A DNA stretch of 64,000 nucleotides from Acidobacteriota bacterium (GTDB lineage: Bacteria > Acidobacteriota > Blastocatellia > Chloracidobacteriales > Chloracidobacteriaceae). The notes under the pieces are model-generated. The model searched no databases. It was not told the origin of the DNA and saw nothing but the letters and a program-made list of their open reading frames with translations. This document shows positions 54,813-63,999 of this stretch, in pieces (position 1 is the stretch's first letter; each line of letters begins with the position of its first letter). The stretch covers positions 1 through 64,000 of the forward strand of contig JACQXX010000055.1 in assembly GCA_016208495.1 (NCBI GenBank), given 5' to 3'. The translations under genes were made by a program, and so were the position numbers.

Positions 54813-55856
54813 ATGCTCCGTCCACTGCCAGTGCTCAATTCTACTTCAGCGACCCAAGCCCGGTCTGGCATCCTCCGGGATAGCCATGGGCGGGTTATCC
54901 ATGATGTGCGCATCTCCGTGACCGACCGGTGTAATTTTCGATGTACCTACTGTATGCCGTCGGAGGGACTGGCCTGGAAGCCCAAGTCTGAAATCCTGTC
55001 GTTTGAGGAAATTCTCGAACTGGCTTCGATTCTGGTGGAACTTGGAATTACCAAGATTCGAGTGACTGGTGGGGAAGCGCTCTTGCGCCGTGGGGTGGTC
55101 AACCTCATTCAAGATTTGGCCAAACTCAAGCCAATCGAAGATCTGGCTTTGACCACCAATGGGTTCTTTTTGAAAGAATTTACCCCTGATCTGGTCCGAG
55201 CCGGTCTCAAGCGAGTCACCATCAGCCTCGATTCACTCAATCCCAAGGGATTTCAATCCCTGACCAAAGTCAATGCACTGCCCCGCGTCCTTGAAGCCAT
55301 AGATGTTGCCCAACGGGCTGGACTCTCACCAGTGAAGGTCAACGCGGTACTCATTCGGGGCTTTAATGATGGTGAAATCGAAAATTTTGCCGTTTTTGCC
55401 CGTGAGTGGGGCATCTCCGTGCGCTTTATCGAATACATGCCGCTCGATGGGCCTGGCGAATGGGATCGAACAAAAGTGGTCCCAGGACAGGAAGTTTATC
55501 AACGGATCCACACCCGATTTCCGCTGATTGCATTGCCAGGACAAGATGCCAGCGAAACGGCTCGACGGTTTCGATTTGCAGATGGTTCCCAGGGTGAAAT
55601 CGGAATCATTGCTCCGGTTACTGAACCCTTCTGCGGCGCCTGCAGCCGGATCCGATTAACCGCTGACGGAAAACTTCGCACTTGCCTTTTTTCGCTGACT
55701 GAGTATGACTTACGCGCACCATTACGTCGCGGGGCAACCCGTCAGGAATTGATTGAACTCATTCGCGAAGCGGTTCGGCTCAAAGAAGCCGGCCATCGGA
55801 TTAACCAACCGGATTTTGTACCACCAGACCGGACGATGTCCTGTATTGGTGGCTAG
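54813..55856 (+). CDS. moaA: GTP 3',8-cyclase MoaA
   Basis: A 347-aa radical-SAM enzyme that starts molybdenum-cofactor synthesis from GTP. The first cluster uses Cys40, Cys44 and Cys47 (CNFRCTYCMPSEG). The second uses the C-terminal FCGACSRIRLTADGKLRTC. The protein ends in Gly-Gly as MoaA does. I use the ATG at 54813; a TTG at 54807 is the alternative. Both it and ribA consume GTP. The cofactor could serve the oxidoreductase at 14278. No other moa genes adjoin it. Confidence 0.95.
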   Translation: MLRPLPVLNSTSATQARSGILRDSHGRVIHDVRISVTDRCNFRCTYCMPSEGLAWKPKSEILSFEEILELASILVELGITKIRVTGGEALLRRGVVNLIQDLAKLKPIEDLALTTNGFFLKEFTPDLVRAGLKRVTISLDSLNPKGFQSLTKVNALPRVLEAIDVAQRAGLSPVKVNAVLIRGFNDGEIENFAVFAREWGISVRFIEYMPLDGPGEWDRTKVVPGQEVYQRIHTRFPLIALPGQDASETARRFRFADGSQGEIGIIAPVTEPFCGACSRIRLTADGKLRTCLFSLTEYDLRAPLRRGATRQELIELIREAVRLKEAGHRINQPDFVPPDRTMSCIGG

Positions 55857-55882
55857 CCTGGGCAATTTTTTGGAGGGGGATT

Positions 55883-56194
55883 ATGGCTCAAACGGTCGGT
55901 GAGATTTTTAAGACAATGAAAAGCGCCTATAAAAAGGGCGCTTTCAAAGAAGAAAAGTCATTTTATTTTTCGCTTGGCGATGAGAAGTGGACCGTCACTC
56001 TGGGTCCCAAGAAATGTGTTGTCGAAGCCGGGAAAACCATTGAGCAGGCTGATTGCGTGCTCAAAACATCACCGGAACTCTTTGTCAAAATGTGGAATCG
56101 CGAACACACGCCAGGGATGGGCGATTTTATGTCAGGGCGCGTCAAGTCAAATGATCCGAGTGCCTTGAAAGCATTCCTGGAAGCGTTTGACTAA
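55883..56194 (+). CDS. SCP2 sterol-binding-domain protein
   Basis: A 103-aa single-domain protein with the SCP2 fold: an N-terminal helix, FYFSLGDEKWTVTLGPKKCVVEAG, DCVLKTSPELFVKMWNRE and the closing DPSALKAFLEAF. It binds lipid-like molecules in the cytoplasm. A strong SD (GGAGGGGG) precedes the ATG, 26 bp after moaA, so it is probably in the same transcript. Confidence 0.88.
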   Translation: MAQTVGEIFKTMKSAYKKGAFKEEKSFYFSLGDEKWTVTLGPKKCVVEAGKTIEQADCVLKTSPELFVKMWNREHTPGMGDFMSGRVKSNDPSALKAFLEAFD

Positions 56195-56377
56195 AGCAAC
56201 CTCCTGCAAGTTCAAAACCTCTCTTCACTTCTTCTTAAAGTATTCCAAAGTTTATTGCCAGTTCTGGACCAAAGAGCGGGTCACCGGGTTGAACACAGAA
56301 CCTGGGAGGATTTCCTTGTTACTCACTCGCTCTTTGATCCTGTTCGATTATGTTTCATTTATCTGTCTGGGGACTTT

Positions 56378-57160
56378 ATGTATAGAACGCGTGCTTTTTC
56401 TTTCTTCCTCTGTTTGGGCGTAGTCGCTGTTTTGGTGGGCGTACCATCTGATCGTTCAACTGTTTTAGCCCAAAAAGGACGTCGTCCACCCAAGAAAGCG
56501 GTCAGTGAGCCTTCATCTCCGATTGCTGGGAAGGAAATTCAAATCACATTGACCGATGGCGGGCAAATCACTGGTAAATTTGTCAAAATTGATTCCCGTG
56601 AGCTGACCTATGAAAATGCGGTAGGCGATAAAATTCCAGTGGCGATTGAACGCATTGCCATTTTGGCCATTGGCGAACCACCCAAACCAAAAATTGATTT
56701 CAGTTTTATAAGTGATGCAGAATCAGCTATTTCAGTGGTGGCAAAATTGTCAGCGCTGACTGATGCCACGGGGGACCAGGCGCTGACTTATCGTGAATAC
56801 ACTCAGAAGGTGACTGAAGCCAAGGTGGCGGTTGAATCGTTCATTGCCAAACATTCTGAATTTTCCGAGCAACAATCGCTCTTTACGGCCATGCGGAAAA
56901 TTACTGACAGCTATGAAATGGTCTCACCGATTTGGGCCATGCGCATTGGTGCCGATCAACGAAAATCACTATCGGGTGAGTCTCCTGAAATGGTACTGGT
57001 GCTGAATACCTATCCGGAGTTGAAATTGACCGAATACAACCGTGAGGGGCGGTATCCAACCGATAAAGTCGTAGCCTGGGTTTGGTCCCAAATTCCAACT
57101 CAGATTCAGTCGGTAAGATCACAGATCAGACAGTTGCGAGGTTCGCTGGAGGGAAGTTAA
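56378..57160 (+). CDS. Secreted protein, unknown
   Basis: A 260-aa protein. The start at 56378 follows GGGGA and begins a signal peptide ending near STVLAQKG (residue about 34). After a basic linker, a small beta domain (EIQITLTDGGQITGKFVKIDSRELTYENAVGDKIPV) looks like an Sm-like or SH3-like barrel. A helical region of about 150 aa follows. No family is recognised. The frame is open upstream, but that part has no SD. Confidence 0.72.
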   Translation: MYRTRAFSFFLCLGVVAVLVGVPSDRSTVLAQKGRRPPKKAVSEPSSPIAGKEIQITLTDGGQITGKFVKIDSRELTYENAVGDKIPVAIERIAILAIGEPPKPKIDFSFISDAESAISVVAKLSALTDATGDQALTYREYTQKVTEAKVAVESFIAKHSEFSEQQSLFTAMRKITDSYEMVSPIWAMRIGADQRKSLSGESPEMVLVLNTYPELKLTEYNREGRYPTDKVVAWVWSQIPTQIQSVRSQIRQLRGSLEGS

Positions 57161-57376
57161 GTCTAAATTTTTCAATATTTTGAATGTTCAATAATTCAAC
57201 TGGAAAAATATCGAAAAAAAATGGAGCAGATTTGGAACTTTTCAAGGTTAGTCGCGTTTGAGAGGGTGACGTGAAAAGTTGCTGCCCAAACACCTGACGC
57301 AGACCCTTTCTGGTGAATGATGTTTCGGCTTCTTCTGTTCTCGGCATAGTGTACATTCCTCCTCTCTCAAGTGGTT

Positions 57377-57416
57377 CCGCGGCAAGATGTGATTCCTTGC
57401 CGCGGCTTTTTATTTT
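57377..57416 (+). terminator. Rho-independent terminator
   Basis: A 10-bp perfect GC-rich stem (57377-57386 with 57396-57405) and a T-rich tail. It lies 217 bp beyond the last plus-strand gene. The intervening 57161-57376 has no gene that I can support. Confidence 0.88.
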
Positions 57417-57436
57417 TGGAGGAATATTTATTCAGC

Positions 57437-57988
57437 TTAATTCTTGAGTTGGGTCAGATACTGTGGCGGCACGGTTTCAACCAGCCAAACCCCATTGGCT
57501 GAGCAGAAAAAAACAAATCCATCTTGATACATCACTTCGGCGGCGACTTCAAAGACCACCGGTTTCCCGTGCCGACTGCCAACCAGCCGGGCGGTTTCAA
57601 TCCCGGCTGAGAGATGCACGTGGTGGCGATTCATTTTCAAAAGTCCATCTCGGAGAATCAGTTCAACCGTTCGGTGGCCCGTGCCGTGGTACAAAACTGA
57701 CGGTGGAACAACCGGCTCAAGTTGTAGTTCCACTTCGACACTATGCCCCTGATTGGCCCGGATCCGCGTGCCGGTGTCATCAAAAGCAAACCGTTGTTTA
57801 TTGTTCGTGGCCACGATCTCATCAAGTTGCTCGCGGGTGATGACCATCTGATTGCGAGCACAGGCGGCGAGCAGGGTTTCGACATCAACCCAACCGCCAG
57901 ATGCCAAAACCAGTCCGAGTTGCTCTGGGGTATGCCGCAGGTGTTTGCTCAAATATTTGCTGAGTCGGGTACGTTGTTTTTCATCCAT
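57437..57988 (-). CDS. kptA: RNA 2'-phosphotransferase KptA/Tpt1
   Basis: A 183-aa enzyme that moves an internal RNA 2'-phosphate to NAD+. The family blocks are all present: SKHLRHTP (about 14-21), IRANQGHSV (76-84), LYHGTGH (99-105), RHHVHLS (121-127) and the C-terminal VFFCSANGVWLVETVPPQYL. The length is normal. In bacteria the RNA substrate is unclear because no 2'-phosphate-forming ligase is usually known; NAD-linked ADP-ribosylation activities have been reported for the family. It stands alone. Confidence 0.94.
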   Translation of the reverse strand: MDEKQRTRLSKYLSKHLRHTPEQLGLVLASGGWVDVETLLAACARNQMVITREQLDEIVATNNKQRFAFDDTGTRIRANQGHSVEVELQLEPVVPPSVLYHGTGHRTVELILRDGLLKMNRHHVHLSAGIETARLVGSRHGKPVVFEVAAEVMYQDGFVFFCSANGVWLVETVPPQYLTQLKN

Positions 57989-58008
57989 GGTGTGTTGTGA
58001 TTCGGTGG

Positions 58009-58140
58009 GGCGGAAGACATCGGGCGGAAGAAAACGGGCGGAAGAAAACGGGCGGAAGAATTAGGTTTCTTTCATCCCTCATCCCTTCAATTGCCCCAAG
58101 CCCTCAGCCTGACTTCTTCAGCTCCTGTCCTCGGCCTGTA
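58009..58140. repeat. GGGCGGAAGA repeats and heptad units
   Basis: GGGCGGAAGA(AAAC) units repeat four times (about 58009-58060), followed by CATCCC units and CAAGCCCTCAGCC units. It lies upstream of kptA. Confidence 0.85.
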
Positions 58141-58160
58141 GTCGTTGAGTTGGGATCACA

Positions 58161-58619
58161 TCAAAAAAACTTCTGATAGGTTACGCCATCAAGCGCATCT
58201 TCGTAATATCGCGGCATGATATATCCAAATTGATATCCAATTGCCTCATAAAAAGCCCGTCCCTTTTGGTTTAGGGTCGGAGTGTCTACATAAATCCCGC
58301 GTGCCTTTTTCTCTTGAGCAAATTCTTCAGCACGTTTGACAAGTTGTGAGGCTACGCCTTGACGTTGATGGCTCAAATCCACTGCCAGTCCCTGGATTTG
58401 GGCAAGTCGGTTCCATTCATAGAACTGAACATAAACGAAGCCAATTGCGGTTTGCTCAACCATTGCCAGATAAACCCCAAAAAAATCAGGTATTTGGGAA
58501 AAAGCTTCAGCATTTTTTTCAGCCGCAACAATGTACTGCTCAGCCCAGCCGATCCCTTCAAGAATAGAGCGGATGGTTGCTTGATGACTGGAGGTGTAAT
58601 CAGTGATGGTAATGGTCAT
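58161..58619 (-). CDS. GNAT-family N-acetyltransferase
   Basis: A 152-aa protein. I use the ATG at 58619 (MTITITDYTSSHQ). Strand beta-4 LAQIQGLAVDLSHQRQGVASQL holds the acetyl-CoA pyrophosphate loop (Q/RxxGxA), and NQKGRAFYEAIGYQ is the conserved end region. The substrate is unknown. A longer start at 58658 is possible. Confidence 0.85.
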   Translation of the reverse strand: MTITITDYTSSHQATIRSILEGIGWAEQYIVAAEKNAEAFSQIPDFFGVYLAMVEQTAIGFVYVQFYEWNRLAQIQGLAVDLSHQRQGVASQLVKRAEEFAQEKKARGIYVDTPTLNQKGRAFYEAIGYQFGYIMPRYYEDALDGVTYQKFF

Positions 58620-58732
58620 AATCGTTGATGTTCTGCCTGCGGCTAAAGCTGACAGCATGCAGAATGCTTGTATTCACAAGATCCATTTATATCAATACCT
58701 TAGATTCTGATGTACCTTCTCATTCATACTGA

Positions 58733-59851
58733 TCAAGCCAGAACTTTCTCGGCTTCCGGCTGATTGCGCTGAATTGGCTGATAGAGCGTGTCACGCTCAA
58801 CCGGAATCAGACCAGCATCTTTAATCAATTGAACAATCTCATTTTTCGTGGTCTGGCATTGGGTTTCGCCGTCGAGTGAATAGGTCGCTACCAGGGGGCC
58901 GCCGCCCGAGACCGTTCCATCCATGTCATTCGCACCAAAATGGAGCGCAATCTGGGCCGTTTGACGACCTAGCATGACCCAATAGGCTTTGATGTGGTCA
59001 AAGTTATCGAGCATCAACCGCGAGACGGCAATCGTCTTCAAACTATCAACCGGAGTTGGTCCTGGTAAGTGTGAGAGTTCGGTATCTTTCGGGAAAAATG
59101 CCAGTGGAATAAAGCACTGGAACCCACCAGTTTCATCTTGCAGCGCCCGGAGCCGGAGCATATGGTCAACCCGGTCTGCATACGATTCAATATGGCCATA
59201 GAGCATCGTGGCATTAGAGCGAAGTCCGGCTTGATGGACTTCTTTAGAAAAATCCAGCCAGCGCTGGCTCCCACATTTGTGTTTGCAGATTTGTTTTCGA
59301 ACTGGTTCGGCAAAGATTTCAGCGCCGCCACCTGGGCAGGAATCCAATCCAGCTTCAACCAGGCGATCAATCACTTCGCGTGGGGACAGGCGTGTGATCC
59401 GGCGAAAGTGATCCAGCTCGACCATGGTAAACGCTTTTAAATGAATGCTGGGAAATTCAGCCTTCAGTCCTCGGAGCAGATCCAAATAATATTCAAATGA
59501 GAGAGTTGGGTGCAGTCCACCAACAATGTGAAGTTCCGTAATCCCAGCTTCAAAGGACGGACGGATTTCCCGAACTGCCTGCTCAATTGTATAGGTATAG
59601 GCTTCCGGGTCGTTTGGCTTTCGGTAAAACGAGCAGAAAGTACAATCCCAGTAACAAACATTGGTCGGATTCAAGTGCCGATTGACGTTATAAAACACGA
59701 CCTGCCCGTGCCGTTTGCGCCGACCTGAATCAGCCAGTTGTCCAAGCCAGGCAAGATGATCAGTTTCAAAGAGGGCCACACCGTCTTCGAGCGTCAAGCG
59801 TTCGCCAGCATGCACTTTTTCAGCAATGCGAGTCAGGGTTGCATTCACCAT
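58733..59851 (-). CDS. mqnE: Aminodeoxyfutalosine synthase MqnE
   Basis: A 372-aa radical-SAM enzyme of the futalosine route to menaquinone. The cluster Cys66, Cys70 and Cys73 lie in NPTNVCYWDCTFCSF. ELHIVGGLHPTLSFEYYLDL, PGGGAEIF, SNATMLYGHIE, DETGGFQCFIPLAF and LDNFDHIKAYWVMLGR are MqnE and not MqnC or CofH features. It joins 3-(1-carboxyvinyl)oxybenzoate to adenosyl radical. The C-terminal motif after DGTVSG differs from the usual VEE.I.HMAGA. No other mqn gene is in the window. Confidence 0.92.
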   Translation of the reverse strand: MVNATLTRIAEKVHAGERLTLEDGVALFETDHLAWLGQLADSGRRKRHGQVVFYNVNRHLNPTNVCYWDCTFCSFYRKPNDPEAYTYTIEQAVREIRPSFEAGITELHIVGGLHPTLSFEYYLDLLRGLKAEFPSIHLKAFTMVELDHFRRITRLSPREVIDRLVEAGLDSCPGGGAEIFAEPVRKQICKHKCGSQRWLDFSKEVHQAGLRSNATMLYGHIESYADRVDHMLRLRALQDETGGFQCFIPLAFFPKDTELSHLPGPTPVDSLKTIAVSRLMLDNFDHIKAYWVMLGRQTAQIALHFGANDMDGTVSGGGPLVATYSLDGETQCQTTKNEIVQLIKDAGLIPVERDTLYQPIQRNQPEAEKVLA

Positions 59852-60150
59852 AAGGCAAAATTTCTCTTTACTCTTTCAAAATGAGATGAATCTGGGCTGT
59901 GAGGAAGGTTTGAAAAGAACCACTTCAGCCCGGTTAGGGAAAAAAGAAGCTGCATCTTAGTCTGATCTGAATCACGACAGCAATCTGAATTCGGCGAGTC
60001 GTCTCCGCAGGCTTCGAGAACTGAAAATCACTGACCTGCTTGACGAAGGCTTCACAAGTGCAATAGGCTCCACACCCTGATGTCCTCTTCAGCCTGAGTC
60101 CTTGCCAGTCAAAATCCACATTTATTTCGAAGCAGAGATTCTAAAACCTC

Positions 60151-62100
60151 ATGGCACGAAGCATATTCAAATCGAAACAGGCTCGACTGTTTCGGCGGTG
60201 GTTTCTTGAAGGCGCGCGTGATGTTTCATCCAAACCACATCACGACGGGGCTCCTCATCCTCATCCAACTCATCCCTGGTGGCAGGTCATGTGTTTGACC
60301 GGTGTGGATTATTTTTCCACACTTGGGTACCAGCCCAGCATTGCGTTTGTGGCGGCCAATGTGTTGTCCCCACTTGCAACCCTGGTTCTGGTCGCACTGA
60401 CCATCTTTGGAGCGCTTCCAATTTACAGCCGGGTGGCGGCTGAAAGTCCCAATGGACAGGGAAGTATTTCAATGCTTGAAGACCTCCTCCCACGCTGGCG
60501 GGGGAAAGTCTTCGTTTTGTGTTTGCTTGGATTTGCGGCCACTGATTTTGTCATTACGATCACCCTTTCAGCGGCTGATGCCACGGCTCACCTCCTTGAA
60601 AATCCGTTTGCCCCACACTGGCTTGAAGGCCATCAGGTCGCTGTGACCTTTGCCTTGTTGTTGATGCTGGGAGCTATTTTTTTAAAGGGGTTCAAGGAAG
60701 CTATCGGATTAGCCGTCTTCCTGGTTGCGGTGTACCTTGTCCTGAATGTCATTGTTATTGCACGCGGGTGTATTGAAATCTTTAACCACCCCCACTACAT
60801 CAGTTCTTGGAAGTTCGCTCTTTCAAGCGGTGAATATCAAGGGAACCCTCTGGTGATTATCGGGCTGGCGTTACTGGTATTTCCAAAACTGGCCCTTGGC
60901 CTGTCGGGATTTGAAACTGGAGTGGCGGTGATGCCGCTGGTTCAAGGTGACCCTTCAGACACGCATGACCAACCTGCTGGGCGAATTCGCAATGCCCGCC
61001 ATTTATTGCGGACCGCTGCGCTGATTATGAGCGTGATGTTGATCGGCAGCAGTTTTGTGACGACGTTGCTGATCCCTCATGAGGCATTTCAAACCGGTGG
61101 GGAAGCCAGTGGACGGGCTCTGGCTTATCTGGCCCATAAGTATTTTGGAAAAGGATTTGGCACAACCTATGACCTGAGCACCATGGCTATTTTGTGGTTT
61201 GCCGGAGCCTCCGCTCTGGCTGGGTTGCTCAACCTGGTGCCGCGCTATTTACCGCGTTTTGGAATGGCGCCTGAATGGGCCAAAGCCAATCGCCCGCTGG
61301 TTGTCGTTTTTACGGTGATCACGCTTACTGTAACCTGGATCTTCAATGCGGATGTTGAATCCCAGGGCGGTGCTTACGCAACTGGTGTGTTGGTGCTGAT
61401 GACCTCGGCGGCGGTGGCCGTGACCCTTTCGGTGTGGAAAGCCGGCTGGCGGCGATATGCTTTCCTGGCGATTACACTGGTGTTTGCCTATACCACGATT
61501 CAAAACATTCATGAGCGCCCGGAAGGGCTGAAAATTGCCTCGTTGTTTATCATTTCAATTGTTTTTACTTCGTTGATTTCACGGGCTTTACGGTCAACTG
61601 AACTGCGGATTCATAAAGTCAAATTCGATGAAACCGCCCAGCGGTTTTTGAAAGAGGTCGCCAAGGGAACGGTTCGGATTGTGACAAATCGCCCAGACCA
61701 GGGTACGGCTGAAGAATATGACAAGAAAGAGCGCGAAGCTCGCAATACCCACCACATTCCCAAAGGTGACCCGTTGCTGTTACTTGAAGTAAAAATCAGT
61801 GACGCCTCAGAATTTACCGATGATTTGCTTGAAGTGAGAGGTCTTCAGGTTGGACGCCATCGAGTCATTCGTTGTGAAAGCCCAGCGGTGCCAAATGCGA
61901 TTGCCGCCGTGTTACTCCATGTGCGCGATACCACTGGTCAAATTCCCCACGTTTACTTCGGCTGGACCGAGGGCAATCCGGTGGTCTATGTCTTGAAATA
62001 CATTGCACTTGGGGAAGGAGATACCGCACCTGTAACCCGTGAAGTATTGCGTCAGGCAATTACTGATCCAGATGACCGGCCCCGAGTCCATGTGGGGTGA
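60151..62100 (+). CDS. APC-superfamily amino-acid/polyamine-type permease
   Basis: A 649-aa membrane protein with about 12 helices between residues 45 and 480. The N-terminal half has [19 protein letters not shown], the helix-1 unwound region typical of APC transporters, then [15 protein letters not shown] soluble C-terminal region of about 150 aa follows the last helix, an extension found in related acidobacterial and actinobacterial permeases. The substrate is unknown. The 299-bp spacer upstream holds nothing recognised. Confidence 0.88.
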   Translation: MARSIFKSKQARLFRRWFLEGARDVSSKPHHDGAPHPHPTHPWWQVMCLTGVDYFSTLGYQPSIAFVAANVLSPLATLVLVALTIFGALPIYSRVAAESPNGQGSISMLEDLLPRWRGKVFVLCLLGFAATDFVITITLSAADATAHLLENPFAPHWLEGHQVAVTFALLLMLGAIFLKGFKEAIGLAVFLVAVYLVLNVIVIARGCIEIFNHPHYISSWKFALSSGEYQGNPLVIIGLALLVFPKLALGLSGFETGVAVMPLVQGDPSDTHDQPAGRIRNARHLLRTAALIMSVMLIGSSFVTTLLIPHEAFQTGGEASGRALAYLAHKYFGKGFGTTYDLSTMAILWFAGASALAGLLNLVPRYLPRFGMAPEWAKANRPLVVVFTVITLTVTWIFNADVESQGGAYATGVLVLMTSAAVAVTLSVWKAGWRRYAFLAITLVFAYTTIQNIHERPEGLKIASLFIISIVFTSLISRALRSTELRIHKVKFDETAQRFLKEVAKGTVRIVTNRPDQGTAEEYDKKEREARNTHHIPKGDPLLLLEVKISDASEFTDDLLEVRGLQVGRHRVIRCESPAVPNAIAAVLLHVRDTTGQIPHVYFGWTEGNPVVYVLKYIALGEGDTAPVTREVLRQAITDPDDRPRVHVG

Positions 62101-62225
62101 TCGAAAGACCTCGGGCTGAAGAAAGCGGGCTGAAGACCTCGGGTTCAGGGTATGAAACCCATTTTCTTCAGCCCTGAGCCCTGGTTTTTTCAGCCCCAAG
62201 CCCGATGTCTTCCGCCCCAACTCAT
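62101..62225. repeat. Heptad foldback (GGGCTGAAGA / TCTTCAGCCC)
   Basis: GGGCTGAAGA units on the left face TCTTCAGCCCTGAGCCC units on the right. They fill the gap between two convergent genes and could terminate both. Confidence 0.88.
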
Positions 62226-62230
62226 GGTTC

Positions 62231-63826
62231 TCACAATGAAAAGAATTGCCTGATTTTATCCAGCATCAATTGTGAGCGGTCTGTAACCTGTTTGGCGACT
62301 TCGATCTCTGAAATTCTTGTTCTCAATTGTTCAATTTCCAGTTGCCGGTTTACCACCACCCGGCTCATCTCTTCAGCCAGTGTCGGGTGCTTTTTCAGAA
62401 TCTCCCGAAATGCGGCGTGTCCCATGACATAGACCTCAACCTGGGTAATGGCAATAACTGTGGCCACTCGGGGCTCGCCGGTCAAGAGTGATATTTCTCC
62501 AAAGTATTCACCTGCCTGAATTTGTTTGATTTCCTGGTTATCCATTTGAATGCTCACCAGGCCGGAGTTGATGATATAGAAGTCTTCACCTGGCTCACCC
62601 TGGCGAAGAATGATTTCAGTTGGAGCATAAATTTGCTTTTGGACATTGGCCGCCAGTTCATGGCGATCTTCCTCACTGAGTAAGTCAAGGAATGGGATTG
62701 AGTTGAGATGGCGTTGAACGGTTCGAATTTCGACTTCACGAAAGTATGAATGTGATTCCTGGTCAATCCGGTGAAGCTGAATGGTGCTGGTGCCATACGG
62801 GTGATCAACGTCGGCTCGTTCCAGAGCGTACCAGATGCGGTCGCGGACATTTCCGTCAATAATGTCGCGGCGATGAAACGCGGTAATGAAGAAGCGAACC
62901 CAGTATTCAACCATCCCCGACTCCAGAAAGCGATAAGTAACCACACTTGGGGCCGGGTCCGTCAGGACTTCCGGGATCTCGGGGAGTATTTTGAGAATGG
63001 CTTCGTGGACTTTGCGTGGAGGAATGCGATAAGGCACTAAAATATAGATGTTGCGGCGGGCGACGTTCGTCGGTTTGGTGTAATTGAGAATTGAATTTTT
63101 GGCCAGAACCCCGTTGGGAATCGTCACTTCAACCCGATCAAGGGTAATCATTTTTGTGGCACGCCAGTTAATTTCAGTGACCTCTCCGAGTGGCTCATGT
63201 CCGTCAAGTTGAACCCAATCTCCGACATCAAATGGTTCTTGAATCTGAAGGGTGATCCCCGCCACCAAATTCCCAAGTGTTTCCTGGAGTGCAAACCCAA
63301 TCACGGCTGTCAACAAAGCCGATGTGACCAGCAATGACCCGAGTTGGACCCCGGATACTTTCATCGTGACCAGCACGACGGCGACATATACCAATCCTTG
63401 GAAAATATCGCCGATAATTTTTGGTGTGGTTTGTGAAAATCGGGAGACAAACAGGGCTTCATAGAAAAATAAAAAACCAAGACGGCCCAGGCTGGTGAGG
63501 AGCAAAAAAATTGCGGTTATTTCCAGTATATTTTCAAGGCGGGCAAAGGCTGGGCGGGGTTCAAAGAACATATGGACCAGCACCAGCACGACATGGGCTG
63601 CCAGACAAAGAAGCGGAAACCGCAAACTGATTCGTCTGGTGGGAGGAAGCAGAAACCGGAGCACCACCAGAAGCAGCACCCCGGTGATCACTCCAATGTT
63701 GCTGAGTAACCCTTCACCGTCGATCAAAAACCGAATCAACCGGTGATCGAACGTCTCTTCTTGAAAAAAAGCAAAAGTTGACGGCGACCATTTAAAATTT
63801 TGAAAGTGAAGGGCTGGAATGATCAT
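62231..63826 (-). CDS. MscS-family channel with cyclic-nucleotide-binding domain
   Basis: A 531-aa membrane protein. I use the ATG at 63826, which overlaps the upstream gene's stop by ATGA; a GTG at 63898 is possible. Four or so helices lie at about 35-185, and the pore-lining helix and MscS beta domain (GSLLVTSALLTAVIGFALQE, PFDVGDWVQLDGHEPLGEV, ITLDRVEVTIPNG) follow. The C-terminal cNMP domain (about 385-500) has GEYFGEISLLTGEPRVATV, the phosphate-binding cassette with Arg. This is the bCNG-type architecture: ligand-gated, little or no mechanosensitivity. Confidence 0.93.
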   Translation of the reverse strand: MIIPALHFQNFKWSPSTFAFFQEETFDHRLIRFLIDGEGLLSNIGVITGVLLLVVLRFLLPPTRRISLRFPLLCLAAHVVLVLVHMFFEPRPAFARLENILEITAIFLLLTSLGRLGFLFFYEALFVSRFSQTTPKIIGDIFQGLVYVAVVLVTMKVSGVQLGSLLVTSALLTAVIGFALQETLGNLVAGITLQIQEPFDVGDWVQLDGHEPLGEVTEINWRATKMITLDRVEVTIPNGVLAKNSILNYTKPTNVARRNIYILVPYRIPPRKVHEAILKILPEIPEVLTDPAPSVVTYRFLESGMVEYWVRFFITAFHRRDIIDGNVRDRIWYALERADVDHPYGTSTIQLHRIDQESHSYFREVEIRTVQRHLNSIPFLDLLSEEDRHELAANVQKQIYAPTEIILRQGEPGEDFYIINSGLVSIQMDNQEIKQIQAGEYFGEISLLTGEPRVATVIAITQVEVYVMGHAAFREILKKHPTLAEEMSRVVVNRQLEIEQLRTRISEIEVAKQVTDRSQLMLDKIRQFFSL

Positions 63827-63999
63827 GGGTCTGGATCCTGATTTGGAATGCTGAACACATAGGGAAATAAATTGATCTGATTTGACAGAAACAACCACCA
63901 GTTCAAGCCCTGAGCCAGGGGAACTACAAATTCTTCAATAATTTCACTGCTGCCAAAGACGAAGCGATATTTGAACCTCTGACACCATTTCGAGTCTGA
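63823..63999 (-). CDS. 3' end of an upstream gene, cut by the window edge
   Basis: A minus-strand frame is open from the window edge to TGA at 63825-63823, 58 codons plus stop. It includes FKYRFVFGSSEIIEEFVVPL and ends IPNQDPDP. Its stop overlaps the channel start as ATGA, which supports a real gene translated together with the channel. Too short to assign. Confidence 0.5.
   Translation of the reverse strand, partial: SDSKWCQRFKYRFVFGSSEIIEEFVVPLAQGLNWWLFLSNQINLFPYVFSIPNQDPDP

Noticed and set aside
57126-57356. 76-aa minus-strand frame after the secreted protein gene
   Set aside because: No ribosome-binding site and no recognisable protein features.
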